Positions 18,140-28,016 are shown, counted from the first letter of the stretch. The stretch is 64,000 bases of DNA from Roseiarcus sp963751165 (GCA_963751165.1 CAVVTP010000022.1:105033-169032); one strand, 5' to 3'. Numbers and translations: made by a program. The notes: generated by a model from the sequence alone, not told the origin.

Positions 18140-18165
18140 CATTTATTGCGCCAGAGATCTCGACG

Positions 18166-18399
18166 ATGAAGTCCGACATTCACCCCAACTACCATATGAT
18201 CAAGGTCGTGATGACCAACGGCGTCGAGTTCATGACCCGCTCGACCTATGGCGAGGAGGGCGCGACTTTGCACCTCGACATCGACCCGAACACCCACCCG
18301 GCCTGGACGGGCGGTTCGCAGCAGCTGCTCGACCGCGGGGGTCGTCTGTCTCGGTTCAACACCCGCTTCGCCAATCTCGGCATCGGCGGGAAGAAGTAA
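18166..18399 (+). CDS. rpmE: 50S ribosomal protein L31
   Basis: 77 aa: MKSDIHPNYHMIKVVMTNGV, then the central variable part and the conserved tail DIDPNTHPAWTGGSQQLLD and GRLSRFNTRFANLG. The four cysteines of the zinc-binding form are absent, so this is the C-minus form. ATG at 18166 is the standard start; a long open frame upstream belongs to another reading and is not used. Divergent from the ABC exporter. Confidence 0.95.
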   Translation: MKSDIHPNYHMIKVVMTNGVEFMTRSTYGEEGATLHLDIDPNTHPAWTGGSQQLLDRGGRLSRFNTRFANLGIGGKK

Positions 18400-18413
18400 G
18401 GGGTGATGGGGCG

Positions 18414-18450
18414 CTTTCTCCCTGCAAGCGGTCTGCGAGCGGGGAGAAGG
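18414..18450. repeat. Intergenic palindrome, relative of 14565-14598
   Basis: CTTTCTCCCTGCAAGCGG faces CTGCGAGCGGGGAGAAGG just after the rpmE stop. The arms match the CTTCTCCCCGCAAGC palindrome found 3.8 kb upstream, so this is a dispersed repeat that may also terminate rpmE. The following bases to about 18900 contain no convincing gene. Confidence 0.55.
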
Positions 18451-18919
18451 CGGCGCCAAGCGCCGATGGGGTCTGGCCCGCTGCTTCGAAGCGGGCAGTC
18501 TTGCACACTCCATCCGTCGAGCTTCGCCCGGCCCCTGCCCCACTTCGTGGAGGAGGAGGCGCGCAACCGCCTGAAATTTGAATGAAAACAACTTCCATGC
18601 GGAGGGCCCTGGCGTGCGGATCCGGCTCGATCGGCGCTCGTGGGACTCTTCAGCCGAAGGTCGAATCTCGAGCGAGCGGCCAGCGTCAGTAGATGGGTCG
18701 GCTCTGCCTATCAAATCTGATCAGCTACGATCATTTTTCGATGTCCCACGACTCGTATCCGTCGTTCCCCCGCGCGAAGCTGGAGTTTCACTCAACAGCG
18801 CAAAGTTCAGTCTTCAGATGCAGACCGCCAGCTTGCGTCCGTTTAGCGCCGCGCCCATAGTCAAGCGACTCCGCGGGCGCGGCCGGGGACGCCAGTATGC
18901 CCAACGCGCGGTGAAGCGA

Positions 18920-19141
18920 ATGGATGAAGATCTCACACCGGAGCAGCGCGCCGCCCTCGTCGCCCAGATCGATAGGTTGCGCGAGGAGCATCGCGACCTC
19001 GATGCCGCGATCGGGGCGTTGAGCGACGCCGGACAGGCCGCCGACCGTCTGCAATTGCAGAGGCTGAAAAAGCGCAAGCTGATGCTGCGCGACAAGCTTG
19101 TCATGCTCGAGGACCAGCTGACGCCCGACATCATCGCCTGA
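18920..19141 (+). CDS. DUF465 (YdcH-like) small coiled-coil protein
   Basis: 73 aa from ATG 18920 (MDEDLTPEQRAALVAQIDRL), ending KLVMLEDQLTPDIIA. The sequence is almost wholly charged helix with the DUF465 pattern LREEHRDLDAAIGAL and LKKRKLMLRDKLVMLED. Members are 50-80 aa cytoplasmic helices of unknown role. The reading frame is open further upstream, but that part is low-complexity and unlike the family. A ChaB-like gene follows 14 nt after its stop. Confidence 0.85.
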   Translation: MDEDLTPEQRAALVAQIDRLREEHRDLDAAIGALSDAGQAADRLQLQRLKKRKLMLRDKLVMLEDQLTPDIIA

Positions 19142-19155
19142 ACCGGAGACCGCCG

Positions 19156-19365
19156 CTGCCTTACGAGGTCAATGCCGATCTGCCGCCTTCCGTCCGCACA
19201 CATCTGCCGGACCACGCGCAGACTATCTTCCGTGAGGCGTTCAACCACGCGCATGCCGCGCATGCGCACGACCCCCGCCAGGAGGAAGCGGCGTTCCGCA
19301 TCGCCTGGGCGGCGGTGAAACGTATCTACGAGAAGATCGGCGACGAGTGGGTGGAGAAGGGGTAA
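19156..19365 (+). CDS. chaB: ChaB-like protein with apparent CTG start
   Basis: 69 codons reading (L/M)PYEVNADLPPSVRTHLPDH, AQTIFREAFNHAHAAHA, then RQEEAAFRIAWAAVKRIYEK and IGDEWVEKG. This is the complete ChaB fold, named for a putative regulator of the ChaA cation antiporter. The position where the family has ATG is CTG at 19156, with GGAG seven nt upstream, and no in-frame ATG, GTG or TTG lies nearby upstream in register. Either CTG is used as start or the start codon has mutated or been misread. It follows the DUF465 gene by 14 nt. Confidence 0.7.
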   Translation: MPYEVNADLPPSVRTHLPDHAQTIFREAFNHAHAAHAHDPRQEEAAFRIAWAAVKRIYEKIGDEWVEKG

Positions 19366-19518
19366 AGGCTTCCTCGGCGACGCGTCCTCCCTCTTGTCGT
19401 GGACATTACGTGGCAGGCTTCGCGCCGACGATTGCGCAAGTCTCGAAAGGCGCGGCCATTCCTCCGAAGGTCTTGCTCGCGGGCCGGTCGGGGCCCACAT
19501 GGCGGGGGCGGAGGCGAA

Positions 19519-21572
19519 ATGATCGAAACTCAGCCCGACAATCCGCTTCTCGGGTCCTGGACGGGGCCATTCGAAGCGCCGCCTTTCGCCGCCCTCGAGG
19601 CGGCGCACTTTCGATCGGCCTTTGACGCGGGGCTTGATCAGGCCCGGGAGGAGATCGCATCCGTCGCAGCCGATCCTGCGCCCGCGACCTTCGAGAACAC
19701 GGTCGAGGCGCTGGAGCGCGCCGGCCGTACGCTCGACAAAGTGTCGTCCGTCTTTTTCAATCTCGCATCGGCCGACAGCAACGACGAGATTCAGGCGATC
19801 GAGCGCGAGATCGCGCCTCGGCTCGCTCGGCATCGCAACGACATCTTTCTCAACAAGGCGCTTTACGATCGGATCGACGCCCTGCAGGCAAACCGCGATA
19901 TGCTCGGCCTCGACGCCGAGCAGTCAAGGGTCCTCGAACGTTATCATGTCGCCTTCCTGCGCGCCGGCGCCGGCCTTGCCGACGACGTCAAGGCGCGGCT
20001 CGCCGCCATCAACGAACGCCTGGCGACGCTCGGGGCGCAGTTCGGACAGAACGTCCTCGCCGACGAGAGCTCGTTCCTCCTCGTGCTGGAGACGCCCAGC
20101 GATCTCGCCGGCCTGCCCGACTGGCTCGTCGCTTCCGCCGCGCGCGCGGCGGAAGATCGGGGGCTCGCGGGCAAGCATGTCATTACGCTGGCGCGCTCCA
20201 GCGTCGAACCGTTTCTGCAATTCTCGGCCCGGCGCGACCTGCGCGAAAAGGTTTTCGCCGCCTGGGCGGCTCGCGGAGAGCATTTTGGCCCAACCGACAA
20301 TCGTCCGGTCGCGGACGAGATCAGTGAGGCTTCGCGCGGATTACGCGAAGCAGCTGGGATTTGAGAGCTTCGCAAAATTCCGTCTCGCCGACACCATGGC
20401 CAAGACGCCGGCCGCCGCGCGGTCGCTCCTCGAAATCGATCTGGACGCCGGCGCTCGCGCGCGCTGCCGAGGAGGAGGAGGCGCTGCAGGAGCTCGTCGC
20501 CGCAGAGGGCGGCAACTTCGGGATCGCGCCCTGGGACTGGCGCTTCTATGCCGAGAAGCGCCGCAAGCGGCTGTTCGACATCAATGAGGACGCGATCAAG
20601 CCCTATCTCCAGCTCGACAATATGATCGAGGCCGCGTTCTTCGCCGCAGGCCGACTCTTCGGCCTGAGCTTCAAAGAGCGTTTCGACGTCCCGCTCTACC
20701 ATCGGGACGCGCGCTCTTGGACGGTCTTGGATCGAGACGGCGAGCCGATCGCGCTCTTCATCGGCGACTATTTCGCGAGGCCGTCGAAGCGAAGCGGGGC
20801 CTGGATGAGCGCCTTCAGGAGGCAGCAAAAGCTCGACGGCCCGGTTCTGCCGATCATCGTCAACGTCCTCAACCTGGCCAAGGGCGCGGATGGAGCGCCG
20901 CCGCTCCTGGGCTTCGACGAGGCGAAGACGCTGTTCCACGAGTTCGGCCATGCGCTGCACGGAATGCTGTCCGACGTCACCTATCCGCTGATCTCAGGCA
21001 CGAAAGTCGCGACCGACTTCGTCGAGCTTCCCTCGCAGTTGTACGAGCACTGGCTCGAGCAGCCCGAAATCCTGCGGCGCTTCGCTGTTCATTACCAGAC
21101 CGGCGAGTCCATGCCCGAAGCGATGGTCCGCAAGCTGCTTTCGGCGCAGAGGTTCAACCAGGGCTTTTCGACGGTGGAATACACCGCCGCCGCGCTTGTG
21201 GACCTGGGACTGCATGAGCGAGCCGACCGGGCCGACATCGACGTCGTCGCGTTCGAAAAGGAGGAACTCGAGAGACTCGGGATGCCGCGGGCGATCGCCG
21301 TGCGCCACCGCATCCCGCATTTCCAGCACATCTTCAGCGGCGGCGGATACGCATCCGGCTACTACAGCTATCTCTGGTCGGAGGCGCTCGACGCGGACGG
21401 CTTCGAGGCCTTCGTCGAAAGCGGCGACATCTTCAACCCCGGCCTCTCCGAGAGGTTGCTCAAATACATCTATTCCGCCGGCAATCTCCGCGACCCGGAG
21501 GCCGCTTACGCCGGCTTTCGCGGGCGACCGCCCGATCCACGCGCGCTCATGCGCCAGCGCGGCTTCGGATGA
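19519..21572 (+). CDS. M3-family oligopeptidase, two frameshifts
   Basis: Starts MIETQPDNPLLGSWTGPFEA (ATG 19519) and runs about 265 codons; near 20320 the reading moves by one base (continuing VRLRADYAKQLGFESFAKFR) and near 20440 again (continuing WTPALARAAEEEEALQELVA) to finish at 21572. The zinc site TLFHEFGHALHGMLSD is in the third part, with the distal conserved region FSGGGYASGYYSYLWSEALD. Conceptual length is about 683 aa, normal for oligopeptidase A/peptidyl-dipeptidase Dcp. Such enzymes degrade short peptides in the cytoplasm. Two single-base shifts 120 nt apart could be sequence errors. Confidence 0.8.
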
Positions 21573-21604
21573 CAAATTGCCATCGCGAGCGAAGCGCGTC
21601 TGGC

Positions 21605-21800
21605 GCAAGATGTCCCTGCTTTCCGGGAAGCAGGGAATTTGAATTCCCTGCTCGGCGAAAAAATTCCCTGTTCGGCCGCGTAGGGAATTTTGTTGGAACA
21701 GCCTCGAATCCTAGGGTTTTTCGTGACGGTTTTTCCGAAAATCGGCCGAAATGAGGGAAGTTCCCTGTATTTTTCCCTGCACGCAGGGAATTGGCCGCGC
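21605..21800. repeat. Cluster of AGGGAA/TTCCCT inverted repeats
   Basis: In the 270-nt gap after the M3 peptidase, nine copies of CAGGGAA/TAGGGAA or its complement TTCCCTG occur within 180 nt, arranged as nested and overlapping hairpins (for example TTCCGGGAA, CAGGGAATTTGAATTCCCTG, and TTCCCTGCACGCAGGGAA). The region is AT-rich relative to its neighbours. The 15-base string CTGTATTTTTCCCTG recurs at 31379-31393, so this is a dispersed repeat family. No gene is visible in it. Confidence 0.7.
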
Positions 21801-21845
21801 TCAGCCTCCGGCTGCCTCGCCAAGGGGAACTCCAATGCGGGGCGC

Positions 21846-22646
21846 TTACAACAGAAAGGCCAGCGCTTCTTCGCAAGGGCTTTCCACCTTGAGCGCGAGC
21901 AGTCTGTCGGCGCGGGTCTGGCCGAGGTTGATCGCGGCGACCGGCTTTCCGGCGCGGCTTGCCATCTCGACGAAGCGGTAGCCCGAATAGACCATGAGCG
22001 AGGAGCCGACGATCAGCATGGCGTCGGCTTCGTTCAAAGATCGCGCCGCGGCATCGACCCGGTCGCGGGGCACGTTCTCGCCGAAGAAGACGACGTCCGG
22101 CTTCAGCACGCCGCCGCAGCGCGAGCACGGCTGAATCTGGAAGGACGCGAAATCGGCGCCCTCGAGGTCGGCGTCGCCGTCCGGCGCTTCGGTGGCCTGC
22201 AGATCGATCCAGCCATCGTTCAGCCGGGAGAGTTCGTCCTGCAAATCCTCTCGCGGTGTTCGCCGCCCGCAGCCGATGCAGCGGACGAGATCGAGTCGCC
22301 CGTGCAGGTCGATCACGCGGGCGCTGCCGGCCGCCTGATGCAGCCGATCCACGTTCTGGGTCAAGAGGAGGTCGATTTTTCCCATTGCCTCGAGCCTGGC
22401 CAAAGCCCGATGCGCGCGGTTCGGCCGGGCTTGGCGGAAGCGCCGCCAGCCGACGAGGCTGCGCGCCCAATATCGGCGGCGCATCGCCTCGTTGCCCAGG
22501 AAGGCCTGATAGGTCACCGGGGGCATGCGTTTCCATTTTCCGCCCGCGTCCCGATAGTCGGGAATGCCCGAGCCTGTGCTGCAGCCGGCCCCGGTCAGCA
22601 CGAAGAGTCTTCGATGCTGGTCGACGAAGTCCTGGAGAGTGGTCAT
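21846..22646 (-). CDS. Sir2-family NAD-dependent protein deacylase
   Basis: 266 aa from ATG 22646 (MTTLQDFVDQHRRLFVLTGA). NAD-binding motifs GAGCSTGSGIPDYRD and TQNVDRLH, the catalytic histidine in DLHGRLDLVRC, two zinc CxxC pairs (CIGC and CSRC), and VFFGENVPRD and GSSLMVYSGYRF are all present, as is the C-terminal INLGQTRAD. Sirtuins remove acyl groups from lysines using NAD. It stands alone after the repeat cluster. Confidence 0.92.
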   Translation of the reverse strand: MTTLQDFVDQHRRLFVLTGAGCSTGSGIPDYRDAGGKWKRMPPVTYQAFLGNEAMRRRYWARSLVGWRRFRQARPNRAHRALARLEAMGKIDLLLTQNVDRLHQAAGSARVIDLHGRLDLVRCIGCGRRTPREDLQDELSRLNDGWIDLQATEAPDGDADLEGADFASFQIQPCSRCGGVLKPDVVFFGENVPRDRVDAAARSLNEADAMLIVGSSLMVYSGYRFVEMASRAGKPVAAINLGQTRADRLLALKVESPCEEALAFLL

Positions 22647-22901
22647 CGAATAAGGATACCGCCGCAAGGCGAATCACGCCACAACGGCACCATGCCCCGA
22701 CCATGACGTTGGTTTGGGATGACGCGCCCGCGCCTCCACTATCGCGCCCGCTATCTATTCGCTGCCCGACAGATAAGCGGCCCGGTCAGAGGTTACGAAG
22801 CGAGCTGCTGCCCGAGGAGACGAGCAGCTGCTCGATGCGTATCATCCGCATGACGGCCTGGATGTGGCCCGCCGTCACGTTTCCCACCCGGTTCGAGGCG
22901 C

Positions 22902-23562
22902 TCAGGCCAAGGCGAGTTCCGGTCCGAAGGCGAGTTCCTTGGCCCCCGGAGCGAGAACGGTCTCCCCCATTCTCAACTCGGCGCGGAACGCTTCGAGCCG
23001 CGCAGGGTCCGGCTCGAACAGGGCGGCGTAGGCCATGACGTCACCGATACGCTGAGGTTTTCCGATGACCTCCGGCTCGCAGCCGACCGCTCTCAGGACC
23101 CGCAGGATTCGCGCATCGAACACCGAGACGATCTGGGTCAACCCGGCAAGGAGCGCGACCTCGCCGATGCCCTCGATCAGCTCGCTCAGAACATAACCGA
23201 CCCCGTTTTTCATCCGCTCCGGCTGCCCGGGCGCAGCAACGGCGCAGATGCGTGAACTCTCCCAGATCGTCGCGCTCTCGACGACCTCCCCCTCCTCGAG
23301 CAATTGGGGAAAGACGTCGCGCAACATATTCGGCCCGGTCGTCGGCAGCAGCCGCAGCGAGCCCCAATACGCGTCCTGTAAGCGGGTCGACCGAGACGAG
23401 ATACAGGGGATTGAGGTCGTCGAACCGGTCTCGCTCGTAGCCGTCATTCACTTCCACCTCCCATCCGAGCCGTTGACCGAAGATTTCGGCCCGATTGCGA
23501 AACATCGCATCCATCTCGTTCGGGAAACGCGCTGCATAGCTACCTTCAATGAGTTTCAACAT
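22902..23562 (-). CDS. Acyl-homoserine-lactone synthase (LuxI family), one frameshift
   Basis: From ATG 23562 (ribosome-binding site GGAGGAG) the protein reads MLKLIEGSYAARFPNEMDAM, FRNRAEIFGQRLGWEV, DDLNPLYLVSVDPLTGRVLG, then the frame is lost at a GGGG run near 23368; dropping one G restores GSLRLLPTTGPNMLRDVFPQ, VVESATIWESSRICA and about 100 further residues to the stop at 22902. The invariant LuxI residues (R, F and W of the first block, the two acidic residues, R and F of GSLRLLP..DVF, E and R of ESATIWESSR) are all there. Conceptual length 220 aa. It makes an N-acyl-homoserine lactone from SAM and an acyl donor; the acyl group is unknown. Paired with luxR upstream. Confidence 0.8.
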
Positions 23563-23882
23563 TTGACATGCTCCTCCAAGCAGGTTCCGCGATTCCGCTG
23601 ACTCTGCGGGCACTATCGCCAACCTTGCCTAGGCGTGGCGCCCCTTGGGCCGATGGGCAAGCCGTTTGAACGAAAAAATAATCGTCTTGGCTCTGGTTAT
23701 TCTCGTAAACTCAGTGGATCTGGCAAAATTTCGATGTTGATGAAACTCGATTGGAGTTCACCTCAAGGTCGCTTAGTTCAGCCAAAGACTAGGGCAGACG
23801 CTCTCATGGGGCTGATTTCGGCCTTGGATTCGTGCTCTTCAGGTGACCTACGACCAGATGGCGCGTCAGCCAATACGGCCGG

Positions 23883-24650
23883 CTACTGCAGCGCCGCTGC
23901 GGGAATTACGCCAGTCGCAATGGCGACGGCGATTGCATGGCTCAGGTTCATGCAGTGCAACTTGTGGCGGGCAACATCGAGGTGGATCTTCACACTACTG
24001 AAGCCAATGTTCATGGCATCGGCGATTTCCTTGTCACTTCTCCCTTTCGCCGCCCAGATCAGACATTCTTCTTCTCGACGCGACAACCTGATCGACGACA
24101 GAGGCAGACCTGAATTCTTCTGCGCGGCGGAATCGATCAGAAACGACAACTTCATGAGACTCGTCATATTTCGACGCTTATATCCGTTCCACTCCGGCTT
24201 CGAGTGGTCGCTGGTGAAGGAAACCAGCGAGCGGGCGCCCATTCCGTTCCGAACCGGGATCGACACGCCGTTGTGTCCGACGCGATGCTTTGCCGCATCT
24301 GCGAAGAAAGCCAGAACGTCCGGATCGTCACTCGTCAGCGTTTCCCAGTCGAACGGAAGCGCGGCCTTCTGGCCGTGGGCGACCACCGGATCGATATGCA
24401 CGTAACCAAACAGAAAGTAGCGGGTCTGCCATGCTCTCGAATAAGTCGCGATGGCTGTCGGCAGGCTCGCCTCGCAGTTGTTGTCGGAAGCGAACTGCAG
24501 ATAGGCGACATGACGTATTCCGATCTCGGAAGCGATCGCTTGCAGGATATCGCCGAGGTTTCGCTCGTCATAGCCGAGGATTGTGTCCGTCAGCTTTATT
24601 GCGGACCTGTCGATATTGACCGCGTCCGGTCCGCGCTGCGACATCACCAT
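23883..24650 (-). CDS. LuxR-type quorum-sensing regulator
   Basis: 255 aa if started at ATG 24650 (an ATG two codons later is also possible; a longer frame to 24761 is unlikely). The N-terminal two-thirds resemble an autoinducer-binding domain: TRYFLFGYVHIDPVVAHGQK and ALPFDWETLTSD carry the W/Y/D pattern, with GARSLVSFTSD further on. The C-terminal HTH is LSRREEECLIWAAKGRSDKE and IADAMNIGFSSVKIHLDVAR. It lies 320 nt upstream of the luxI-type gene, same strand, so the two form a classic luxR-luxI pair. The 320-nt gap holds the luxI promoter; no convincing lux-box palindrome could be seen. Confidence 0.88.
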   Translation of the reverse strand: MVMSQRGPDAVNIDRSAIKLTDTILGYDERNLGDILQAIASEIGIRHVAYLQFASDNNCEASLPTAIATYSRAWQTRYFLFGYVHIDPVVAHGQKAALPFDWETLTSDDPDVLAFFADAAKHRVGHNGVSIPVRNGMGARSLVSFTSDHSKPEWNGYKRRNMTSLMKLSFLIDSAAQKNSGLPLSSIRLSRREEECLIWAAKGRSDKEIADAMNIGFSSVKIHLDVARHKLHCMNLSHAIAVAIATGVIPAAALQ

Positions 24651-25059
24651 AGCCCTGGAATGCCGAGCTCGAACTCGCGCGTTTCGTCGACTGCGCCTCG
24701 CCGCGGCGGGCGCCCGGATTGGCCTCCGGTCGAAAACGACACCGTGTGCTGCCTTACGCATGGCCTTCAGCGCCGCAATATCGCGTCGAGGATCTCCCCG
24801 TACGCTGGGACATTACCAGACTGTAATCGGATGCGATAGAGCGCTTTTTATGGCGGCGTGACGAACAACGCCGGCCGGCTCGTTTCGTAGTTTAGCGGAT
24901 TGCTCCAGTCGTCATATGTGACGCCCCGTATCAAGACGATACTCGTGGTCGAAGAGGGGGTGGAACATCGTCTCTCGCCGACCGCTATGACCGCGATCAC
25001 AGGCCAATTGTTGACAATGTTACTATGACGAGAACCGCCAGAGCTATCGAAGAGATGCG

Positions 25060-26748
25060 CTACCGCGGCGCAGCCCGTCTGACGATCGCCTTGCAATCGA
25101 CGCCCGTCAGCGCCCCGTAATTGTGCGCCCCGCTGGATTCTAGGCGCGAGCGAGCGAAGGCGTCCACTATCGCGGATCCGGCGCGGACGAGCGCAGTGGC
25201 CTGAAGCCCCAAAGCCAACCGGTCGCAAAGATCCCGTGCACGTGTCTCGAAGTCCGACAGATCGCGCATGTCGTCCTTCAGCGCCGCCAAATGCTGGTCG
25301 AGCGCCGGGCAATCGCCTTTTGCCGACCCGACCTCGGCGAAATAGGCTTCGAGCGTCTGGGGCGCGCGGCTGATGGCGCGAGCGATGTCGAGGCACTGGA
25401 CATTGCCGCTGCCCTCCCAGATCGCATTGATGGGCGCCTCGCGGTAGAGGCGCGGCATCGGCGAATCCTCCATGACCCCGGAGCCGCCGATGCATTCGAG
25501 CGCCTCATAGGCGTGGCCCGGCGCGCGCTTGCAAATCCAGTATTTTCCGATCGCCGTGCCAAGCCGAACGAGCGCGTCTTCGTGCTCATCGTCGCGATGG
25601 TCGAGCGCGCGCCCCAAGCGCATGGTCAACGTCAGCGACGCCTCGGCCTCGATCGCGAGATCGGCGAGCACGGCGGCCATGATCGGCTGATCGACGAGGA
25701 GCGCGCCGAACGCCTTTCGCTGTCGGCAATGGTCGATCGCCTGTGATACTGCCATCCGCATGCCGGCGGACGAGCCGATCATGCAGTCGAACCGCGTCAT
25801 CGCCACCATTTCGATGATGGTTGCAACGCCTCGGCCCTCGGAGCCGACCATCCAGCCGAGCGCGCCGCGAAGCTCCGTCTCGCTCGAAGCGTTCGAAACA
25901 TTGCCCATCTTGCGCTTGAGCCGCAGGATCTGCAGCGGATTTTCGGCGCCGTCCGGTCGCCAGCGCGGGACGAGAAAGCAGGAGAGACCGCCCAGCGCCT
26001 GAGCGAGCACGAGGAAGGCGTCGCACATCGGGGCAGAGACGAAGAATTTATGGCCGACGAGTTCGTAAGCCTGTCCCGGGCCCTCCGCGCCGATCGGAAT
26101 TGCGCGGGTCGTGTTGGCGCGTACGTCCGAGCCGCCCTGCTTCTCAGTCATCGCCATCCCGATGGTGACGCCCTTTTTCTGCTCGACGGGAACGTTGCGC
26201 GGATCGTAGGTCCGCGCGGTGATCTTCGGCAGCCACGCAGCGGCGAGATTGGGCTCCGCCTTGAGGCAGGGAACGGACGCGAAGGTCATTGTGATCGGGC
26301 AGCCGTGACCCGCCTCGACCTGGCTCTGCATGTAGGACCGCGCCGCCCGCGCGACATGGGCGCCCTCGCGCGGCTCGGTCCACGGCGAGGAATGGATCCC
26401 CTCCTCGATCGCCGCTCGCATCAGCGCGTGGTAGGACGGATGGAACCGCACCAGATCGATGCGCCTTCCGTAGCGGTCGTGAGTGTCGAGTTCGGGCGGG
26501 TGTTTGTTGGCGAGCGCGCCGAGCTCCAGATAGTCGGCCGACCCGGCCCGGGCGCCGAACGCTCCGAGCGCGTTTTCAGCCCATTCCGCGCCCTCGCGCC
26601 GCACCAATTCCTTAAGCGCCCAATCGGAATCGTAAAGGTTGTAGTCGACGAGTTCGACCGGCTGGTTGAAGACCTCGTGGGTGGCGGCGCCGTAGGGATC
26701 GAGGCCGGAGGTCCCGCGCGCGCTGCTTTGTCCGGCGACCGACGTCAT
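25060..26748 (-). CDS. AidB-like acyl-CoA dehydrogenase
   Basis: 562 aa from ATG 26748, which has AGGA seven nt upstream; two further in-frame ATGs lie upstream. Unlike ordinary 380-residue acyl-CoA dehydrogenases it has the long AidB-type N-terminus (LVDYNLYDSDWALKELVRRE, HPPELDTHDRYGRRIDLVRF) and C-terminal extension. Central motifs: GMAMTEKQGGSDVRANTTRA, FFVSAPMCDAFLVLAQA, LKRKMGNVSNASSETEL, and ALECIGGSGVMEDSPMPRLY with REAPINAIWEGSGNVQCLD. E. coli AidB is a flavoprotein of the adaptive response to alkylation with weak isovaleryl-CoA dehydrogenase activity. Single gene, divergent from an NlpC/P60 gene. The 409 nt between it and luxR show nothing clear. Confidence 0.88.
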   Translation of the reverse strand: MTSVAGQSSARGTSGLDPYGAATHEVFNQPVELVDYNLYDSDWALKELVRREGAEWAENALGAFGARAGSADYLELGALANKHPPELDTHDRYGRRIDLVRFHPSYHALMRAAIEEGIHSSPWTEPREGAHVARAARSYMQSQVEAGHGCPITMTFASVPCLKAEPNLAAAWLPKITARTYDPRNVPVEQKKGVTIGMAMTEKQGGSDVRANTTRAIPIGAEGPGQAYELVGHKFFVSAPMCDAFLVLAQALGGLSCFLVPRWRPDGAENPLQILRLKRKMGNVSNASSETELRGALGWMVGSEGRGVATIIEMVAMTRFDCMIGSSAGMRMAVSQAIDHCRQRKAFGALLVDQPIMAAVLADLAIEAEASLTLTMRLGRALDHRDDEHEDALVRLGTAIGKYWICKRAPGHAYEALECIGGSGVMEDSPMPRLYREAPINAIWEGSGNVQCLDIARAISRAPQTLEAYFAEVGSAKGDCPALDQHLAALKDDMRDLSDFETRARDLCDRLALGLQATALVRAGSAIVDAFARSRLESSGAHNYGALTGVDCKAIVRRAAPR

Positions 26749-27018
26749 GGCGTTCCTCGCTTCGTTCATCGCCGAATCCTGACAGTGCGGCATGTTAAAT
26801 CCCGAATGTGGCGCTTCTCAACCCCCGCCGCCGATTTGCAGGAATGATCGCATTTCGGTTGAAATCGGACATTTCCGCGGGCTGGCGCGGCGGCCGCGCC
26901 AGATCGCGCTGGAGCCAGATCTTTGGCGCGTGTGAACGACGCTATCATCATCCGCGAAGTTCGGGCTCAATGAGGCCGCCGATGACTCGAATCGTGGAAG
27001 CGCTGTACTAAGGGGATC

Positions 27019-27876
27019 ATGCCCCCTTCCCAATTCGACCCTCGTCTGACCCCCGCCCGTCCAGACCTCGCGGCCTCCAGTCTGCGCGGTCTTGTCGTGG
27101 CTCCGCGCTATGCGGATGGACGGGCGACGCAGGTCGTCGAAGCAAGCGCGCCGCTCCGCCGCTTCCCCGCGCCGGACGCGCCGCTCGAGACCGAGGCGCT
27201 CTACGGCGAAAAGGTCACGATCTACGACGAGAGCGAGGGCTGGGCCTGGGTCCAGCTCGAGCGCGACGCGTATGTCGGCCATCTTCCCCTCTCCGCGCTC
27301 GGCGCGCCGAGCGATCCGACCCATCGTGTGTCGTCTTTGCGCACCCACGCCTATCCGGGACCGAGCATCAAGCTGCCGCCGCGCATGGCGCTTTCGCTCG
27401 GCGCGAGGCTGGCAATCCTGCGCTGCGAAGGCGACTTCGCGGTGACCGCGGACGGATTATGGCTCTGGGGCCGCCATCTCGCGGCTGTCGGCTCCCGTGA
27501 AGAAGATTTCGTCGCGGTCGCCGAGCTTTTCTTGGAGACGCCCTATCTCTGGGGCGGCCGGACGTCGGAGGGGATCGACTGTTCTGGGCTGGTGCAGACC
27601 GCGCTCACCACAGCCGGAATTGAAGCCCCGCGCGACAGCGACATGATGGAGGCCAGGCTCGGCCAGCCGGTCGCGCTCGACGGATCGGCGCCGCTCGCGC
27701 GCGGCGATCTCGTCTTCTGGGAAGGCCATGTCGGAATGATGCGCGACGCTCGGACGCTGCTGCACGCCAACGGTTTTCACATGAAAGTCGTCGGCGAGCC
27801 GCTCGCCGAGGCGCGCGCCCGGATCGCCGCGAGCGGCGGCGGGGACGTGACGAGCGCGAGGCGGTTGAGCTTGTAG
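27019..27876 (+). CDS. NlpC/P60 cell-wall peptidase with SH3 domain
   Basis: 285 aa. A bacterial SH3-like region (about residues 35-155: APLRRFPAPDAPLETEALYG, GWAWVQLERDAYVGHLPLSA) precedes the catalytic NlpC/P60 domain: ETPYLWGGRTSEGIDCSGLV holds the nucleophile Cys, LARGDLVFWEGHVGMM the histidine and HANGFHMKVV the third polar residue. Such proteins cut peptidoglycan stem peptides, usually D-gamma-Glu-diaminopimelate bonds. No signal peptide is visible, which is common for this alphaproteobacterial group; it is often encoded next to leucyl aminopeptidase, which is not present here. Confidence 0.9.
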   Translation: MPPSQFDPRLTPARPDLAASSLRGLVVAPRYADGRATQVVEASAPLRRFPAPDAPLETEALYGEKVTIYDESEGWAWVQLERDAYVGHLPLSALGAPSDPTHRVSSLRTHAYPGPSIKLPPRMALSLGARLAILRCEGDFAVTADGLWLWGRHLAAVGSREEDFVAVAELFLETPYLWGGRTSEGIDCSGLVQTALTTAGIEAPRDSDMMEARLGQPVALDGSAPLARGDLVFWEGHVGMMRDARTLLHANGFHMKVVGEPLAEARARIAASGGGDVTSARRLSL

Positions 27877-28016
27877 AGTGGCTCCGCCTGCGCAAGCTCG
27901 CCAAGCGAACCGTCCCTGACGAGGGCGCTCGAAGCCTGCACCGATATCTTAAAACCCCGCCGATTGCACAATTCCTTCGCCGCCTGCGGCTATGATCCAA
28001 CTGATCAGAGTTTGCT

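Noticed and set aside
17074..18165. Long open frame running into rpmE from upstream
   Set aside because: It is antisense to the ABC exporter and only by chance continuous with L31; L31 itself starts at 18166.
23563..23882. Possible lux box between luxR and luxI
   Set aside because: Several CTGGCAA- or CCAGATGG-like strings occur but none forms an 18-20 nt dyad good enough to claim.
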